From Streptomyces monashensis (GTDB lineage: Bacteria > Actinomycetota > Actinomycetes > Streptomycetales > Streptomycetaceae), in NCBI RefSeq assembly GCF_001866665.1, contig NZ_MLYO01000015.1:62001-126000 (forward strand): DNA of 64,000 bases, read 5' to 3'. Of this stretch, positions 35,277 to 44,574 are shown piece by piece. The translations under genes and the position numbers were made by a program. The notes beneath the pieces are model-generated. The model ran no database searches, was not told the origin of the DNA, and saw nothing but the letters and a program-made list of their open reading frames with translations. Numbering within the stretch: the stretch's first letter is position 1; each line of letters begins with the position of its first letter.

Positions 35277-35302
35277 CGGTCCGCCGGGTGACCGGCGGAC
35301 CG
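35277..35302. terminator. Hairpin terminator
   Basis: A perfect 11-bp stem (CGGTCCGCCGG pairing with CCGGCGGACCG) around a GTGA loop lies just past the stop of the 115-aa membrane protein gene. It would end the two-gene DNRLRE operon. Confidence 0.75.
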
Positions 35303-35317
35303 TCTCGAAGGTCGAGG

Positions 35318-35665
35318 CTAGCTCCAGGGGAGGAGCGCGTCAGGATTCTCGGTACCCATCGCCAGACCACCGACCAGCGCAACAACCGGCGGTAGCCAGC
35401 GAGCCTGGGACAGGCCCGCGCAGGCAAGGCCGGCCTGCGCAGGGATCAACCCGCCGAGGAATCCCAGCCCTGCCACCGTAGTCCAGGTCCAGTCCTGGCC
35501 GCGAACGAGCGCGAACCCACCGACGGCCGCACAAAAGGCGATCAGCGCGTGAATCCACGAGAAATCCATCAATCCGGGTAGCTGAGGATTCCGGCGCAGT
35601 ACCGCGAACCTGTACCACCCCATTATCGTCACCTCAGCGGTGAGCACCAAGGACGCGATCAGCAT
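35318..35665 (-). CDS. Small four-helix membrane protein, possible immunity protein
   Basis: A 115-aa protein with four predicted membrane helices: MLIASLVLTAEVTIMG, WIHALIAFCAAVGGFALV, TVAGLGFLGGLIPAQ and WLPPVVALVGGLAMG. A strong AAGGAG ribosome site precedes the ATG at 35665. It follows the DNRLRE gene by 11 bp and is closed by a terminator. I do not recognise a family. Position after a secreted protein with a variable, cationic C-terminal tail is what one expects of an immunity gene, but that is inference. Confidence 0.65.
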   Translation of the reverse strand: MLIASLVLTAEVTIMGWYRFAVLRRNPQLPGLMDFSWIHALIAFCAAVGGFALVRGQDWTWTTVAGLGFLGGLIPAQAGLACAGLSQARWLPPVVALVGGLAMGTENPDALLPWS

Positions 35666-35676
35666 CTGCCTGCTCC

Positions 35677-38373
35677 TTAAAACTTGCAGTACTTCTTGAC
35701 ACCGTCGTAACCGAGCAGGACGTAGACCAGCTTGCGGTGAGAAGAGGTGAGCTTCCTGCGCTTGGCGTAACTCTGGATCAGCTGGGCCGTCTTCTTGAAC
35801 CCGATCTTCTTCACGAGACGGACAGCGGTCCACAGACGCTTGGAGGTTCCTACCGGCGTGAGGCCGAAGATGAATCCGGCGATGGCCACCGAGCACTTGA
35901 AGATCTTCTTGGTGGTTGACCACCAAGAAGGGTCGATCACTATGGGAAAGGCGCTGTTCGCATCGAATTCGACGTGCTGGACCAGCTTGTTCCCCACCAC
36001 CTTGTAGCTGGTGGGGATGTCCTTGCCGTTGGCGTCCTTGGCCCAGGGGGCGGCGAAGAATCCGGCCGGCTCCCTCTCGGGCTTTTGGTCGGTTTTGTCG
36101 TCGCCCTCGGAGATGATGGACACGGATCCGTCGTCGTGCGTCACGGCCTTCATTCCCGCAGGAATGACGAAGCCGGTCTCGTAGTCGTGCGGTGCGGAGC
36201 TGTCCTTGAGGATGTTCAGTGTGCGTGAGCCGCCGTCGGTGGTCGGCTGCACGACCGTGTCGACGGGACCGGAAGACGTGTAGACGACATTGCCGCCCAC
36301 CTGGGTCCCCTGGGTTCCCCCTCCAGGGATGGAGAGCTTGTTCGGCATCTGCTCGTTCTTGATGTCAATGCCGTTGTTCTTGCCGTCCCAGGGGACCGAG
36401 ACGGTGTTCTCCTCGGTCGCGGCGATCGAGGCGTACTTGTCGTCGGAGGCGGTGGCAGCCGTGACGTCCGCGGCATCGGAGTAAAGGTTTGCCAGACCCA
36501 GCGCGTGTTCTGCGGCGGTGGGCTTCCAGGAGGTGTCGACGGTGAAGCGGACCGGGTCGGACCAGCCGTTGGCGTAGTGGGTGCCGTCGTAGCTGGTGGT
36601 GCGGAAGCTGTACGTCCTGCCCGAGAGCAGCTTCCCGGCCGGGACCTTCACGCTGGAGGTGGAGTTGGCCGGTACCGGTGCGGCATTGACCGTTGCGACG
36701 ACCTCGTTCGTCGAGATGTCGGTGATCTCGTAGGTCCCGGTGACCTGGTCCTCGCCGTTGCGGTCCACGGTGGAGAACCGCAGGGTCGGCGTGGTCGAGT
36801 TCACCTTGAAGATGCCGCCCTGGGACAGGAACGGCGTGCCGGCCTGCAGGTTGGTGCCGTTGTAGGGGCGGTAGTTGTAGGTGACTTCGAGGGTGGGGAC
36901 CTGGTCCTGGTCGGGGGCCTCGGCGGAGTGGAACCGCTTCCACGCATAAGTGTCGGACTCGTCCGCCGCCTTCAGCGCGATGGACCCCTCGTCCGCCTTC
37001 TCCGACGACCAGGTCTGCGCGAGCTTGGTGACGTCCGCGCTCACCCAACCCGCGCCGGTGCACGAGGCGGACCTGGTCTCGGCGGAGGTGGCGACCTTCT
37101 CCTTCAGCTTCGGCTGACTGGTCCAGCGGGTGTTCTTGTCGGCGGGATCCGCGGCCCACACTTCCCAGCCGCGTTTCTCGCACGACCAGGAGTGGTAGTT
37201 CCACAGTTTCAGCGTCGCCCTGGACACGAGCGAGTCGGCGAAGTTCGAGGTCCGGAAAGTCAGGAACGACCGGGCGGTGCGCTTGACGGAGCCCGCGTGG
37301 TCCCCGGGCCAGCCGACTTTGAGGTCGGTGTTCGCGGACTGGTCGGTGGTGTCACCGCCCTGCACGAAGGTGTCGAACAGGGTGTCCAGGGTGTCGGTCG
37401 CCGGGTCGATCGTCACCGGGTATCGCGTCGAGGGATCACTCAGCCACCCCGTGTCCGGGGTGAGGGTCAGCTCCACGGTGTTGCCGTGCTGCGCGACCTG
37501 CATCCGGACCGGCCTGGTGTTGGCGTGTTCCAACGACTTCTTGTCGACCGTCGCGTCCCACATCACCGGGGCCGGCATCCGCGTCCGCTCCTCGCCCCGG
37601 GCATCGGCGAAGGACACTGAGCCGTCGGCGTTCTGTCGGACCGTCACCCCGTCGGGCACCGTCATGGGCAGCACCATCGGTGCCCCATTCTCGGGTGCCC
37701 TGTTGAGCCGCAGGAATTGCTCGAACCCCGTCCGGGTGGCCGCGACGATCAGGTCGCCGCCGGGTACAGCGCCCTTGTAAGTGGCGACATTCCCGTCCAG
37801 GACCGGGGCGGGCAGCCCCGCCTTCCACTGCACCGCCAGCCGGTTCCTTCCGGTACCGAGGGTGACGAGGTCGCGTGCCTCGGACGCCGGGGCCTTGGCC
37901 GCACCCTCGATCGACTGCGGCAACGCACCTCCTCTCCCGGCCAGTTGAAGCTGCTTGGGGTGAGCCTTGGCGGCCACCTTGCCGCCTTCCACGGCCTTGA
38001 AGTCGACGTCGACGTCCACCCACCGTCCGTCACGGATCATGCGGATCGGTCCGGCGGCCGTCTCCCGGGTAAGGGTGCCGTCGGGGTTGGCGTAGACGGT
38101 GTCGGTCTCGGAGCGCAGCTGCAGCACCTCGACTCGGCGGTCCTGGACCGCCGCGGCCGCCTGTGCGGCATCGACGCTCTCGGCCTCCTTGATCGGATCG
38201 GACTTGAAGGTCTTCAGGGCTTCTTCAAGATCGGACACCGCCTGGTCGAACTGACCCGCGGTCTCCTTTCCTTCGGTGGAAGGCTTGGCGACGGCGTGCG
38301 GGGTGGACGCCAGTACGGCGCCCACGGTCAGCATCGGTATGCCCACGGTTCGGGCACGCCAGCTGTACTTCAC
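35677..38373 (-). CDS. Secreted DNRLRE-domain protein with cationic C-terminal tail
   Basis: An 898-aa secreted protein. A signal peptide ends near STPHAVA at residue 29. Residues 30-330 are beta-rich with GRWVDVDVDFKAVEGGKVA-type wall-protein repeats. A DNRLRE domain follows (DTFVQGGDTTDQS..LKVGWPG, residues about 330-510), then a fibronectin-like segment (PTLRFSTVDRNGEDQVTG, FTVDTSW). After VIDPSWW near residue 810 the sequence changes to a short tail with one hydrophobic helix (VAIAGFIFGLTPVG) and strongly basic helices ending KKYCKF. RHS/YD-repeat proteins share the front part, but the YD repeats are absent. The GTG at 38373 follows GGAG. Confidence 0.85.
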   Translation of the reverse strand: MKYSWRARTVGIPMLTVGAVLASTPHAVAKPSTEGKETAGQFDQAVSDLEEALKTFKSDPIKEAESVDAAQAAAAVQDRRVEVLQLRSETDTVYANPDGTLTRETAAGPIRMIRDGRWVDVDVDFKAVEGGKVAAKAHPKQLQLAGRGGALPQSIEGAAKAPASEARDLVTLGTGRNRLAVQWKAGLPAPVLDGNVATYKGAVPGGDLIVAATRTGFEQFLRLNRAPENGAPMVLPMTVPDGVTVRQNADGSVSFADARGEERTRMPAPVMWDATVDKKSLEHANTRPVRMQVAQHGNTVELTLTPDTGWLSDPSTRYPVTIDPATDTLDTLFDTFVQGGDTTDQSANTDLKVGWPGDHAGSVKRTARSFLTFRTSNFADSLVSRATLKLWNYHSWSCEKRGWEVWAADPADKNTRWTSQPKLKEKVATSAETRSASCTGAGWVSADVTKLAQTWSSEKADEGSIALKAADESDTYAWKRFHSAEAPDQDQVPTLEVTYNYRPYNGTNLQAGTPFLSQGGIFKVNSTTPTLRFSTVDRNGEDQVTGTYEITDISTNEVVATVNAAPVPANSTSSVKVPAGKLLSGRTYSFRTTSYDGTHYANGWSDPVRFTVDTSWKPTAAEHALGLANLYSDAADVTAATASDDKYASIAATEENTVSVPWDGKNNGIDIKNEQMPNKLSIPGGGTQGTQVGGNVVYTSSGPVDTVVQPTTDGGSRTLNILKDSSAPHDYETGFVIPAGMKAVTHDDGSVSIISEGDDKTDQKPEREPAGFFAAPWAKDANGKDIPTSYKVVGNKLVQHVEFDANSAFPIVIDPSWWSTTKKIFKCSVAIAGFIFGLTPVGTSKRLWTAVRLVKKIGFKKTAQLIQSYAKRRKLTSSHRKLVYVLLGYDGVKKYCKF

Positions 38374-39347
38374 GTGGTGACTCCAGGTTCAGGCATGGCG
38401 ACTCGGTCCCCCGCCGGGGGACAGGAGAATCGCCACGATCGGCCAACGCGTCGCGTGGCGTTCGGAGTGATTGGTCCACGCGGCGACTTGACTGGAACTT
38501 TACCTCATTTGACCAATGCTTGATCAATGGGGGTGCTGGTGGGGCGAAGCCTGCGAACCGGATGTATCGGAATGGCGCCATGCTCACCGGGGCCACAGCA
38601 GGTTCGACCCTGTAGACCGGTGGCCACGGGGGCTGGCCCCGGCTGTCGGCACCACTGTGTCCGGAGAGCCGTTCCTGGTGATTGGCGCACCCGGCGAGGC
38701 CGTCGGGTGCGTGCCCGAGGCGGGCATTGCGTTCTATGTGTGCGACGGCACCAGCACCAGCACCGGCATCACGACCGCCGAACGTCGGTATCACCCAGGG
38801 GGCGGTGGAGCTGACCGACCGGGACATGTGGGCGGAGTTGTCCGTGCGGGAGGACCGGCCGGTCCCGCTCCGGCGACGCGGCACCAGGATCCGGCCGAGG
38901 ACGAGTCGCTGGCCGAGCTGTACCTGGTGGAGATGGACGCCTTGCACGTGTACGTGAGGGTCGGGCGCTGCTGCGTGTGCCAACGGCCGAGGGCCTTGCG
39001 GATCGGGTTCGTACGGCACGTTTCGACCAGTCTGGTAACCGCGGGTCAGTCAGGACCAGCGGCAGTGGCGGCTCGGCCGTCCGGGTAGAGCGCGGCGGCG
39101 GATGCATGCCGGCACCCCGCAGCGTCCAACTACGCGGGCCGGCCCCGGCGTAGTTGGCCACGGTCGATGGTGTCGTCGTGCAGCAGGGCTCGGGGGACGG
39201 ACTGACCGGCCTGGCCTGGCCCGGCCCGGCCCGTAGATTTTGCCCGCACTTGCCCATCGGTGTCTCGTCTGGCCGGAGGACCAGGTGCCCGGCCCATTGG
39301 TCTTGGGTGGCAGCAGGGGTGCGTCCGGGCGTCGTCGGGCGTTGCGT
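38374..39347. other. Degenerate region with FG-GAP fragment
   Basis: About 970 bp without an intact gene. It includes the FG-GAP piece listed separately and a plus-strand stretch near 38880-39010 (EDESLAELYLVEMDALHVYV) that reads like protein but is unknown to me. The AT-richer 38,500 area may hold the promoter of the DNRLRE gene. Confidence 0.4.
38600..38800 (+). pseudogene. FG-GAP repeat protein fragment
   Basis: The plus strand gives GTTVSGEPFLVIGAPGEAVG followed by CVPEAGIAFYV, which is the FG-GAP/integrin-alpha repeat pattern (LVIGAPGE..G..AG..Y) common in secreted Streptomyces proteins. No start, and the frame changes after about 38790. A remnant only. Confidence 0.45.
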
Positions 39348-40553
39348 TCAGATCAGCGGGGTGACCTGGTCCTCGATGCCGAGCAGGGCCCGGCCGTACA
39401 TCTCGGTGGCGATGGCGGGGTTGACCATGGCATGCCGCGTACCGGTCTCCAGATCCCGCCAGATGCGCTGCAGCGGACTGTCGTCGGCGAAACTCCGGGC
39501 CCCCTGGATGCTCAGCAGCAGGTCCAGTGCATCTCGTGAGCAGCGGGCGACCGTGCCGATGTCCATGCGCGCCCGGGTCCGGTTGACCAGGGGCATGCAC
39601 TGGCCGCTCGCCGCCCAGCTGTCGACATCGTCCGCGGCACGCATCAGGTGCAGGGTGGCAGTGTCGATCAGCGATGCCGCCTCGGCGAGCTGCATCTGGG
39701 TGGAGGGTGCCTCGCGTGCCTGTGCGTAGTGCGTATGCGAAATGCCCCGGTCCGTCGCGAGGGAGTCCAGCACCAGCTCCATCGCGCCGCGGGCCAGTCC
39801 CAGCAGCGGGCCGGCGAGCGACAGGGCGAGCGTGGGGACGAACGCCGCGCGGTACAGGGTCTCGTCCTTGAACTCGGTCGGATATGTGCCCTGGAGCGCC
39901 TGCGATACCGACAGAATGCGGTGGGCTGGGACAAAGACGCCGTCGGCGATGAGGGTGTTGCTGCCGGTACCGCGCATCCCGGCAACGCGCCAGGTGTCCT
40001 CGATCGTCAGCTGGTCCACCGGGACCAGGGCCAGTGCTTGCTCCAGGAACTCACCGCGCTCGCCCGTGAGCCTCATGCCGAGCAGCGCCCATCGGGCGTG
40101 GAGACAGCCGGAGGCAAAGCCCCACCGTCCGGTGACGATGCTGCCTGCGTCGGCTGTCCTGCCGGTTCCATGGGGTGGCAGGACCGAACAGGCACGGGTG
40201 GCGGGATCCTCCGCGTATACCTCACGCTGCGCGCGTTGGGGATAGAGGCCGATGATCCAGCCCGAGATGTTGATCAAGCTGGTGGTCCAGGCAGTCGATC
40301 CGCAGCCGCGGCCGAGTTCGGAACTCACTTCGACCAGCGTGCGGATGCCTTCCTGGTGGCCGCCGAGCCGCTGGGGAACGGTGAGGCTGAACAGGCCGGC
40401 CTCATCGAGTGCCGCGATGTTCTCCGCGGCAACACAGCGGTCCTGTTCGGTGCGGGCGGCATTGCGCCGAAGTAACTCGACCAAGGCTGCGGCCCGTCCG
40501 GGCAGCGTGGCCTGCTCGATGCCCAGGGCAGGTTCCGCGGCACCCATCGTCAT
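39348..40553 (-). CDS. Acyl-CoA dehydrogenase-fold flavin monooxygenase
   Basis: A 401-aa protein of the acyl-CoA dehydrogenase superfamily, closest in layout to group D flavin hydroxylases (HsaA and related oxygenase components). It shows GLFSLTVPQRLGGHQEG, TAWTTSLINISGW, a GRWGFASGC strand and VAGMRGTGSNTL. It lacks the (W/Y)EGT catalytic Glu motif of true dehydrogenases. This suggests hydroxylation with reduced flavin supplied by a separate reductase, which is not adjacent. The ATG at 40553 follows GGAGGAC. Confidence 0.75.
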   Translation of the reverse strand: MTMGAAEPALGIEQATLPGRAAALVELLRRNAARTEQDRCVAAENIAALDEAGLFSLTVPQRLGGHQEGIRTLVEVSSELGRGCGSTAWTTSLINISGWIIGLYPQRAQREVYAEDPATRACSVLPPHGTGRTADAGSIVTGRWGFASGCLHARWALLGMRLTGERGEFLEQALALVPVDQLTIEDTWRVAGMRGTGSNTLIADGVFVPAHRILSVSQALQGTYPTEFKDETLYRAAFVPTLALSLAGPLLGLARGAMELVLDSLATDRGISHTHYAQAREAPSTQMQLAEAASLIDTATLHLMRAADDVDSWAASGQCMPLVNRTRARMDIGTVARCSRDALDLLLSIQGARSFADDSPLQRIWRDLETGTRHAMVNPAIATEMYGRALLGIEDQVTPLI

Positions 40554-40645
40554 GAGAGGTCCTCCTTCGCATGTGAACCGGCCGGGCAAGAGGCCAGCGG
40601 CCAGTGTCGGCACCGTACCCCGTAGGCCTGCCCGCAAGGGGCCCC

Positions 40646-40990
40646 TCACCGGCAGAGGCCATGGTGCGGTCCGGTGACCCACAGCCGGTTCGGTGCCTTC
40701 GCGGTGAAGTCGCGCTCGACCGGATACGGGGCCAGGGTGGCCTTGAGGTCGCGGCGCGTGAAGCCCTTGCGCCGCGAACTGAACCCTGCGATGTCGGCCT
40801 CGCGTATCGATCGCTTTACCCGCTTGCCGCCCATGTGGTTGCCGTCACGCTCGAGGACGTGTGTACGGGTGGCGAACCGTAGATCCCGCCGGAGTCGGTG
40901 TGGATCTGCTTGACTCGCTCGATCAGCTCGATCAGCTCGATCAGCTCGATCAGCTCGGCGGACGCGTTCGCAGGGCTCCTTCTCCCGGCG
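40646..40990 (-). mobile_element. IS3-family orfB remnant
   Basis: The minus strand reads IERVKQIHTDSGGIYGSPPV, then after a one-base shift GNHMGGKRVKRSIREADIAG, FSSRRKGFTRRDLKATLAPY and DFTAKAPNRLWVTG. These are the HTH_21 linker and the start of the catalytic domain of IS3-type OrfB. It is truncated right before the first catalytic Asp (normally LWVTDLT). The 5' side is occupied by a tandem repeat. Confidence 0.75.
40921..40956 (+). repeat. 9-bp tandem repeat, four copies
   Basis: GATCAGCTC is repeated four times without a mismatch (40921-40956), preceded by a related GACTCGCTC. On the minus strand, in the IS3 remnant frame, it would encode Glu-Leu-Ile repeated. A likely slippage product in non-functional DNA. 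Confidence 0.85.
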
Positions 40991-41099
40991 GCGGCAGCGG
41001 TAGGAGGCCGAGAGGGCGATGGAGAGTTGCCGGAGTACGGCCCAGCCGGCCCGCCGCGGGCACTGCTTCCTGGCGGACCGCCAGCCCGTCGCCCCATCC

Positions 41100-42626
41100 T
41101 CAGTTGGCCTCCCGCACTCTCGCAGCGGTTAGCTCGGCGAGCTCGCGGATGCCGTTTGCGGTGTTCTCCGAGAGCTCGCCGAGTATGGCGTCGGCGGCGG
41201 TGAGGAGGGTACGGGCCTCCTCGGGGCGGCTCGCGTCGGCCAGGGCGAGGGCGAGCCGGTAGTGCTCCTCGGCGATGAAGCGGCCGAGGCCGACCTGCTT
41301 CCAGTAGCGCAGCGAGTCGTCGCCTGGGGTGGCCAGGGCATTGCGCACGGTGGCCAGGCTGTCCACTGCCTGCGGCAGCCGGCCCGCCTCCCGCTCCAGG
41401 CGGGCCAGGGTGTGCCGGGCCGAGATCCGGTCCCAAGCCGTCTCCTGCAGGGCGGCGTACAGGCGCTGGGCACGCAGCGCCTGGGGAAGGTCGCCGAGTT
41501 CCTCGAAGTCCCGGGCGAGCCCGCTCAGCGGGGCCGTGGCCAGGGCGCGGGGCGCCTCGGGGCGGCGGAGTCTGCTCTGGTCCATGAAGATGTTGTCGAG
41601 TTCGCGGATCAGCGTCGCCCGCGCGAGCTCCGTCATCCCCTGGTCCCGCGCCAGGTCGGTCCATGTGGAGACCGGCTCGTCCGACGGGTCCGTCCCGAAC
41701 ATCGACTCGTCGAGCGTCCGCGCCCACCGCTGCAACTCGTCCGCGCTTGCACCCGGTTCCGGCATACCGCCCAGGCCACACGCCGTGTCGAAGTCCGTCT
41801 CCCGGACCTCAAACAGCAGCGGCAGATCTCCGGTGTCCCCGCGCAGCCCCACCAGCACGGCCGCGAGCCGCAGCTCGTCCGACATCGACGACCGTGTCTC
41901 GTGCCGCAGCAGATGCCGCAACAGCTCCAGATCGCCCTCGGCGCGGTCGAACTGCGCGGCCCGCAGGGTGATCCGGCGCCGCACCGGGTCCTCGGCGACT
42001 TCACGCCATGCCGTGCGGTCGCCCTCTCGCAGCCGGGCGAGATCGGCGCGGCCCGCCGCGAGCACTGGCTCCCACAGCGGGGCACCGGCCGGGCCGATCC
42101 GGTCGTACGCGCTCCCCTCATCCGCGTTGAGCAGTACGAACTCCGGCTCGGTGCGCAGCAGCGCGGCACGAAGTCTGCCCACCAACTCGACCGGGGAGCG
42201 CGTCGGGAAGCCCAGCGCCGCACGGAGCTCGGCACGCTCCTCGTCGATTCCGTAGTACTCGCGGATCTCGTCCTCGGTCTCCGCGACGCACGCCAGGATC
42301 TTCTCCTCGCCCTCGTCCGGCGACAGACGTGTGTACCCGCGCCAGCCGGGCAGGCCGATCACGAGTTCCAGGGTCTCGTCGACACTGGAGCCGATGATCC
42401 CTGCGGCGCCCTCGGAGTCCGCGTAGAGCACCGAGCCGTCCGCGCACACGAAGTACGTACCGCCGGTATCGTCCCCGGCTATCGCCTCCAGCGGACCGCC
42501 CGAGGCGAGGCGGACCTCCTCGACATGGCCGTGGGCGGCGCGGTCCAGGTCGAAGTCGAAGGGGAAGGCGGCCAGTTCGGCCAGGCGGCGGTCCTGCCGC
42601 AGCAGTCGTAGCGCGTGATCGGTCAT
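41100..42626 (-). CDS. 508-aa protein with TPR-like C-terminus
   Basis: A 508-aa cytoplasmic protein of unknown function. Residues 30-100 (FVCADGSVLYADSEGAAGII, then a GLPGWRGY) recall SMI1/KNR4-like or ankyrin-type Streptomyces proteins. Residues 370-508 form helix pairs of the TPR kind (AEEHYRLALALADASRPEEA). The frame is open further upstream, but that extension comes from the abutting IS5 remnant, so I take the ATG at 42626 (MTDHALRLLRQDRR). No ribosome site is obvious, perhaps because the element replaced the native leader. Confidence 0.7.
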   Translation of the reverse strand: MTDHALRLLRQDRRLAELAAFPFDFDLDRAAHGHVEEVRLASGGPLEAIAGDDTGGTYFVCADGSVLYADSEGAAGIIGSSVDETLELVIGLPGWRGYTRLSPDEGEEKILACVAETEDEIREYYGIDEERAELRAALGFPTRSPVELVGRLRAALLRTEPEFVLLNADEGSAYDRIGPAGAPLWEPVLAAGRADLARLREGDRTAWREVAEDPVRRRITLRAAQFDRAEGDLELLRHLLRHETRSSMSDELRLAAVLVGLRGDTGDLPLLFEVRETDFDTACGLGGMPEPGASADELQRWARTLDESMFGTDPSDEPVSTWTDLARDQGMTELARATLIRELDNIFMDQSRLRRPEAPRALATAPLSGLARDFEELGDLPQALRAQRLYAALQETAWDRISARHTLARLEREAGRLPQAVDSLATVRNALATPGDDSLRYWKQVGLGRFIAEEHYRLALALADASRPEEARTLLTAADAILGELSENTANGIRELAELTAARVREAN

Positions 42627-42639
42627 GTCACAGAAAGTA

Positions 42640-43242
42640 ACACCGTGCACTGACAACGGACTCGTAGCCTCTGGAGGAGGCGTGCGGAGGGTGGCGCGTC
42701 GCTCGTAGCAGCGGGCGAGGCGCGCCAGGTCGTCCGAGCGGTCCAGGGTCGAGGCGAGCGAAGGGGCGTCGTGATGGTTGGCACCGGCCAGGACACGACT
42801 CACCAGAATGCCGTACCCGTCCGTCATGCCCGCGTTTCAGGCCCTGTTTGCCGCGGTCGACCGGTGACCGACCGGCCACCTCGCCGCCTCCGGGAGCCTT
42901 GGTGAGTGAGCCATCCACGGCGATCTGGTCGAGGAGGAGGCCGACGACCCGGTCGTAGGAGTGCAGCGCGATCCGCTTGAGCTGGGCCAGGACGCCGAGT
43001 CGTATCCATTCGTCGCGACGTTCGCGGATCGTGGTGGCCGAGCAGGTCGTGTCGGCGTTCGCCTCGTAAGAACAGCCGAAGCGCAGCAGCCGCAGGAGCT
43101 TGTCGATGATGATCCGGTCGCTGATGCGTCGGCGGTGGCAGCCGAGTGGACGGTCCAGGTGGAACTCGGCACGCTCGGAAAGCAGTGCCACGAATGGGTC
43201 CCAGAGCGGTTCGGTGAGCCGTGACGGCAGCGCGGGTACAGG
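42640..43242 (-). mobile_element. IS5-family transposase remnant, internally deleted
   Basis: The minus strand gives SRLTEPLWDPFVALLSERAE, GCHRRRISDRIIIDKLLRLL, SATTIRERRDEWIRLGVLAQ and the first catalytic block DQIAVDGSLTKAPGGGEVAG. After a frameshift near 42835 it continues MTDGYGILVSRVLAGANHHD and LDRSDDL, then jumps directly to ARLARCYERRAT, a motif normally about 60 residues further on. The middle catalytic block is therefore deleted. It ends within about 15 bp of the 508-aa gene. Confidence 0.8.
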
Positions 43243-43552
43243 TGTCCCTCGCGATCACAGAGCGTCGTCGCAACTCAATGATCATCGGGGCTTGTGCCGG
43301 TTCTGCTGCCAGGTCCCCAACCAAGCTTGCCCGTGCGACCTCTTGGTCTTTTGACGCCGTCGAGCGGTGTGGAATCGCTGGGCAGGGGGCCAGCAGGAGC
43401 CGGCCGCGGCCATCGTGGAAGGGGTTGGACCGGGCCCGCCCCGGGTGTCGTCGGCCGTCAGGCCGGTGTGAACACGGTCCTACCGGGGAAATTCAGCCCC
43501 GCCATGGAGTGGCGAGCCCCCACCCCGCCCGCCACGCGCCTAACGTCGAGGC

Positions 43553-43816
43553 ATGCCCGCACATCCCACCCGCTTCGAAATCCTCCTGGTCCCCGCCCAC
43601 GTGGAAACGCGCGGAAGCGCGACCGTCGCCGACAGCGCCGTCCGCTCGGCGATGGTCGAGGCCACCGGCGAAACCGGGGAGACGGGGTACCCCCGGTACG
43701 TCGGCCACGGCATGGTCGCCGACATCGACCCCCGGACCCGTACCGTTGAGGCACTGCTCGTGGACGGCATGGAACTCGACTACGGCCTCACTGCGCTCAT
43801 CGCGCCCGAGGAGTGA
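43553..43816 (+). CDS. Small hypothetical protein
   Basis: An 87-aa acidic protein beginning MPAHPTRFEILLVPAHVETR and containing GYPRYVGHGMVADIDP. No family is recognised. Codon use is normal for the organism and the composition looks like a real protein. A TAACGT about eight bases before the ATG could be a -10 box, giving a leaderless transcript. Moderately sure it is a gene. Confidence 0.55.
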   Translation: MPAHPTRFEILLVPAHVETRGSATVADSAVRSAMVEATGETGETGYPRYVGHGMVADIDPRTRTVEALLVDGMELDYGLTALIAPEE

Positions 43817-43898
43817 TGTTCCCGCTGAAGATCCGTGTGGACAGGTGGAGGTGGGTAGGGGTGGGCCTTGCTCGTGACCTGTTTCGAGGAGGCAGGGA

Positions 43899-44210
43899 TG
43901 CCCGCCAGCGCGTGGACGGACGAGATGCTGGACCGGATGTGGGACACCGGTGATCGCGGCGGGTGACGCCGCGATCACCGAGACATACGAGCTGGGCCGG
44001 CAGAACAGGTACGGCAGGCGCTGCACGGCTTCGGCAAGAACGGTCAGGCGCTGCCCGCAGGCCTGCCGCCCTGCGTCCAGCGCTACTTCGAGCTCAGCTC
44101 GGTGCTGCCCGGATGGGCCGATCCTGAGCAGGCCGAGCGCGGTCGCGCACTGCTGGGCCGCTACGAGGCGCTGGTCGTCTCGACGCTGCTGTGCGACCGG
44201 CGGCGGACTC
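43899..44210 (+). pseudogene. MpaB/DUF2236-like oxygenase remnant
   Basis: From the ATG at 43899 the frame reads MPASAWTDEMLDRMWDTGDR and stops. Shifting frames gives AAGDAAITETYELGR, then HGFGKNGQALPAGLPPCVQR and YFELSSVLPGWADPEQAERG, then LGRYEALVVSTLLCD. This is the ordered N-terminal third of DUF2236 (rubber oxygenase/MpaB-like) proteins, broken by at least two frameshifts. The conserved His/Arg core further on is absent. Confidence 0.6.
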
Positions 44211-44418
44211 CACCAAGACCGCGCTCCAGGCCGGGTCCGTGGCGAACTTCGGCTACAGGAAGAGCGGTGACACGGTCCCCCTCGTCGCCAAGGCGGCCAG
44301 CGAGTTGGGGGTGGCTGTTTTCAAGAACGGCCTGCGGCTGACCAGCAGGGGCCGGCGCTACGAGTGGCAGGTGCCCACCGGACTGACCGAGACGACCCGA
44401 CCGAAGCGGGCTTCATAA
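44191..44418 (+). other. Unrecognised open fragment
   Basis: A frame of 75 codons reads GSVANFGYRKSGDTVPLVAK and AVFKNGLRLTSRGRRYEWQV before a TAA. It looks protein-like but has no ribosome site and follows the broken MpaB piece. Perhaps the tail of another lost gene. The remainder to 44574 shows nothing. Confidence 0.3.
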
Positions 44419-44574
44419 GTGGCTCAGTCGGCGAGTCCCGTCAGATGGAGCGCTCAGTCACATGAGCGCCGCAGCTGGCCATGTGGCTCTGCCACGTGCG
44501 CGTCCATGATCTGCCTCAGGCCCGGCACTGCGCGCCCGCGTCCGCAAGAGTTCTCCAGGGCGGACCGGGGAAGG

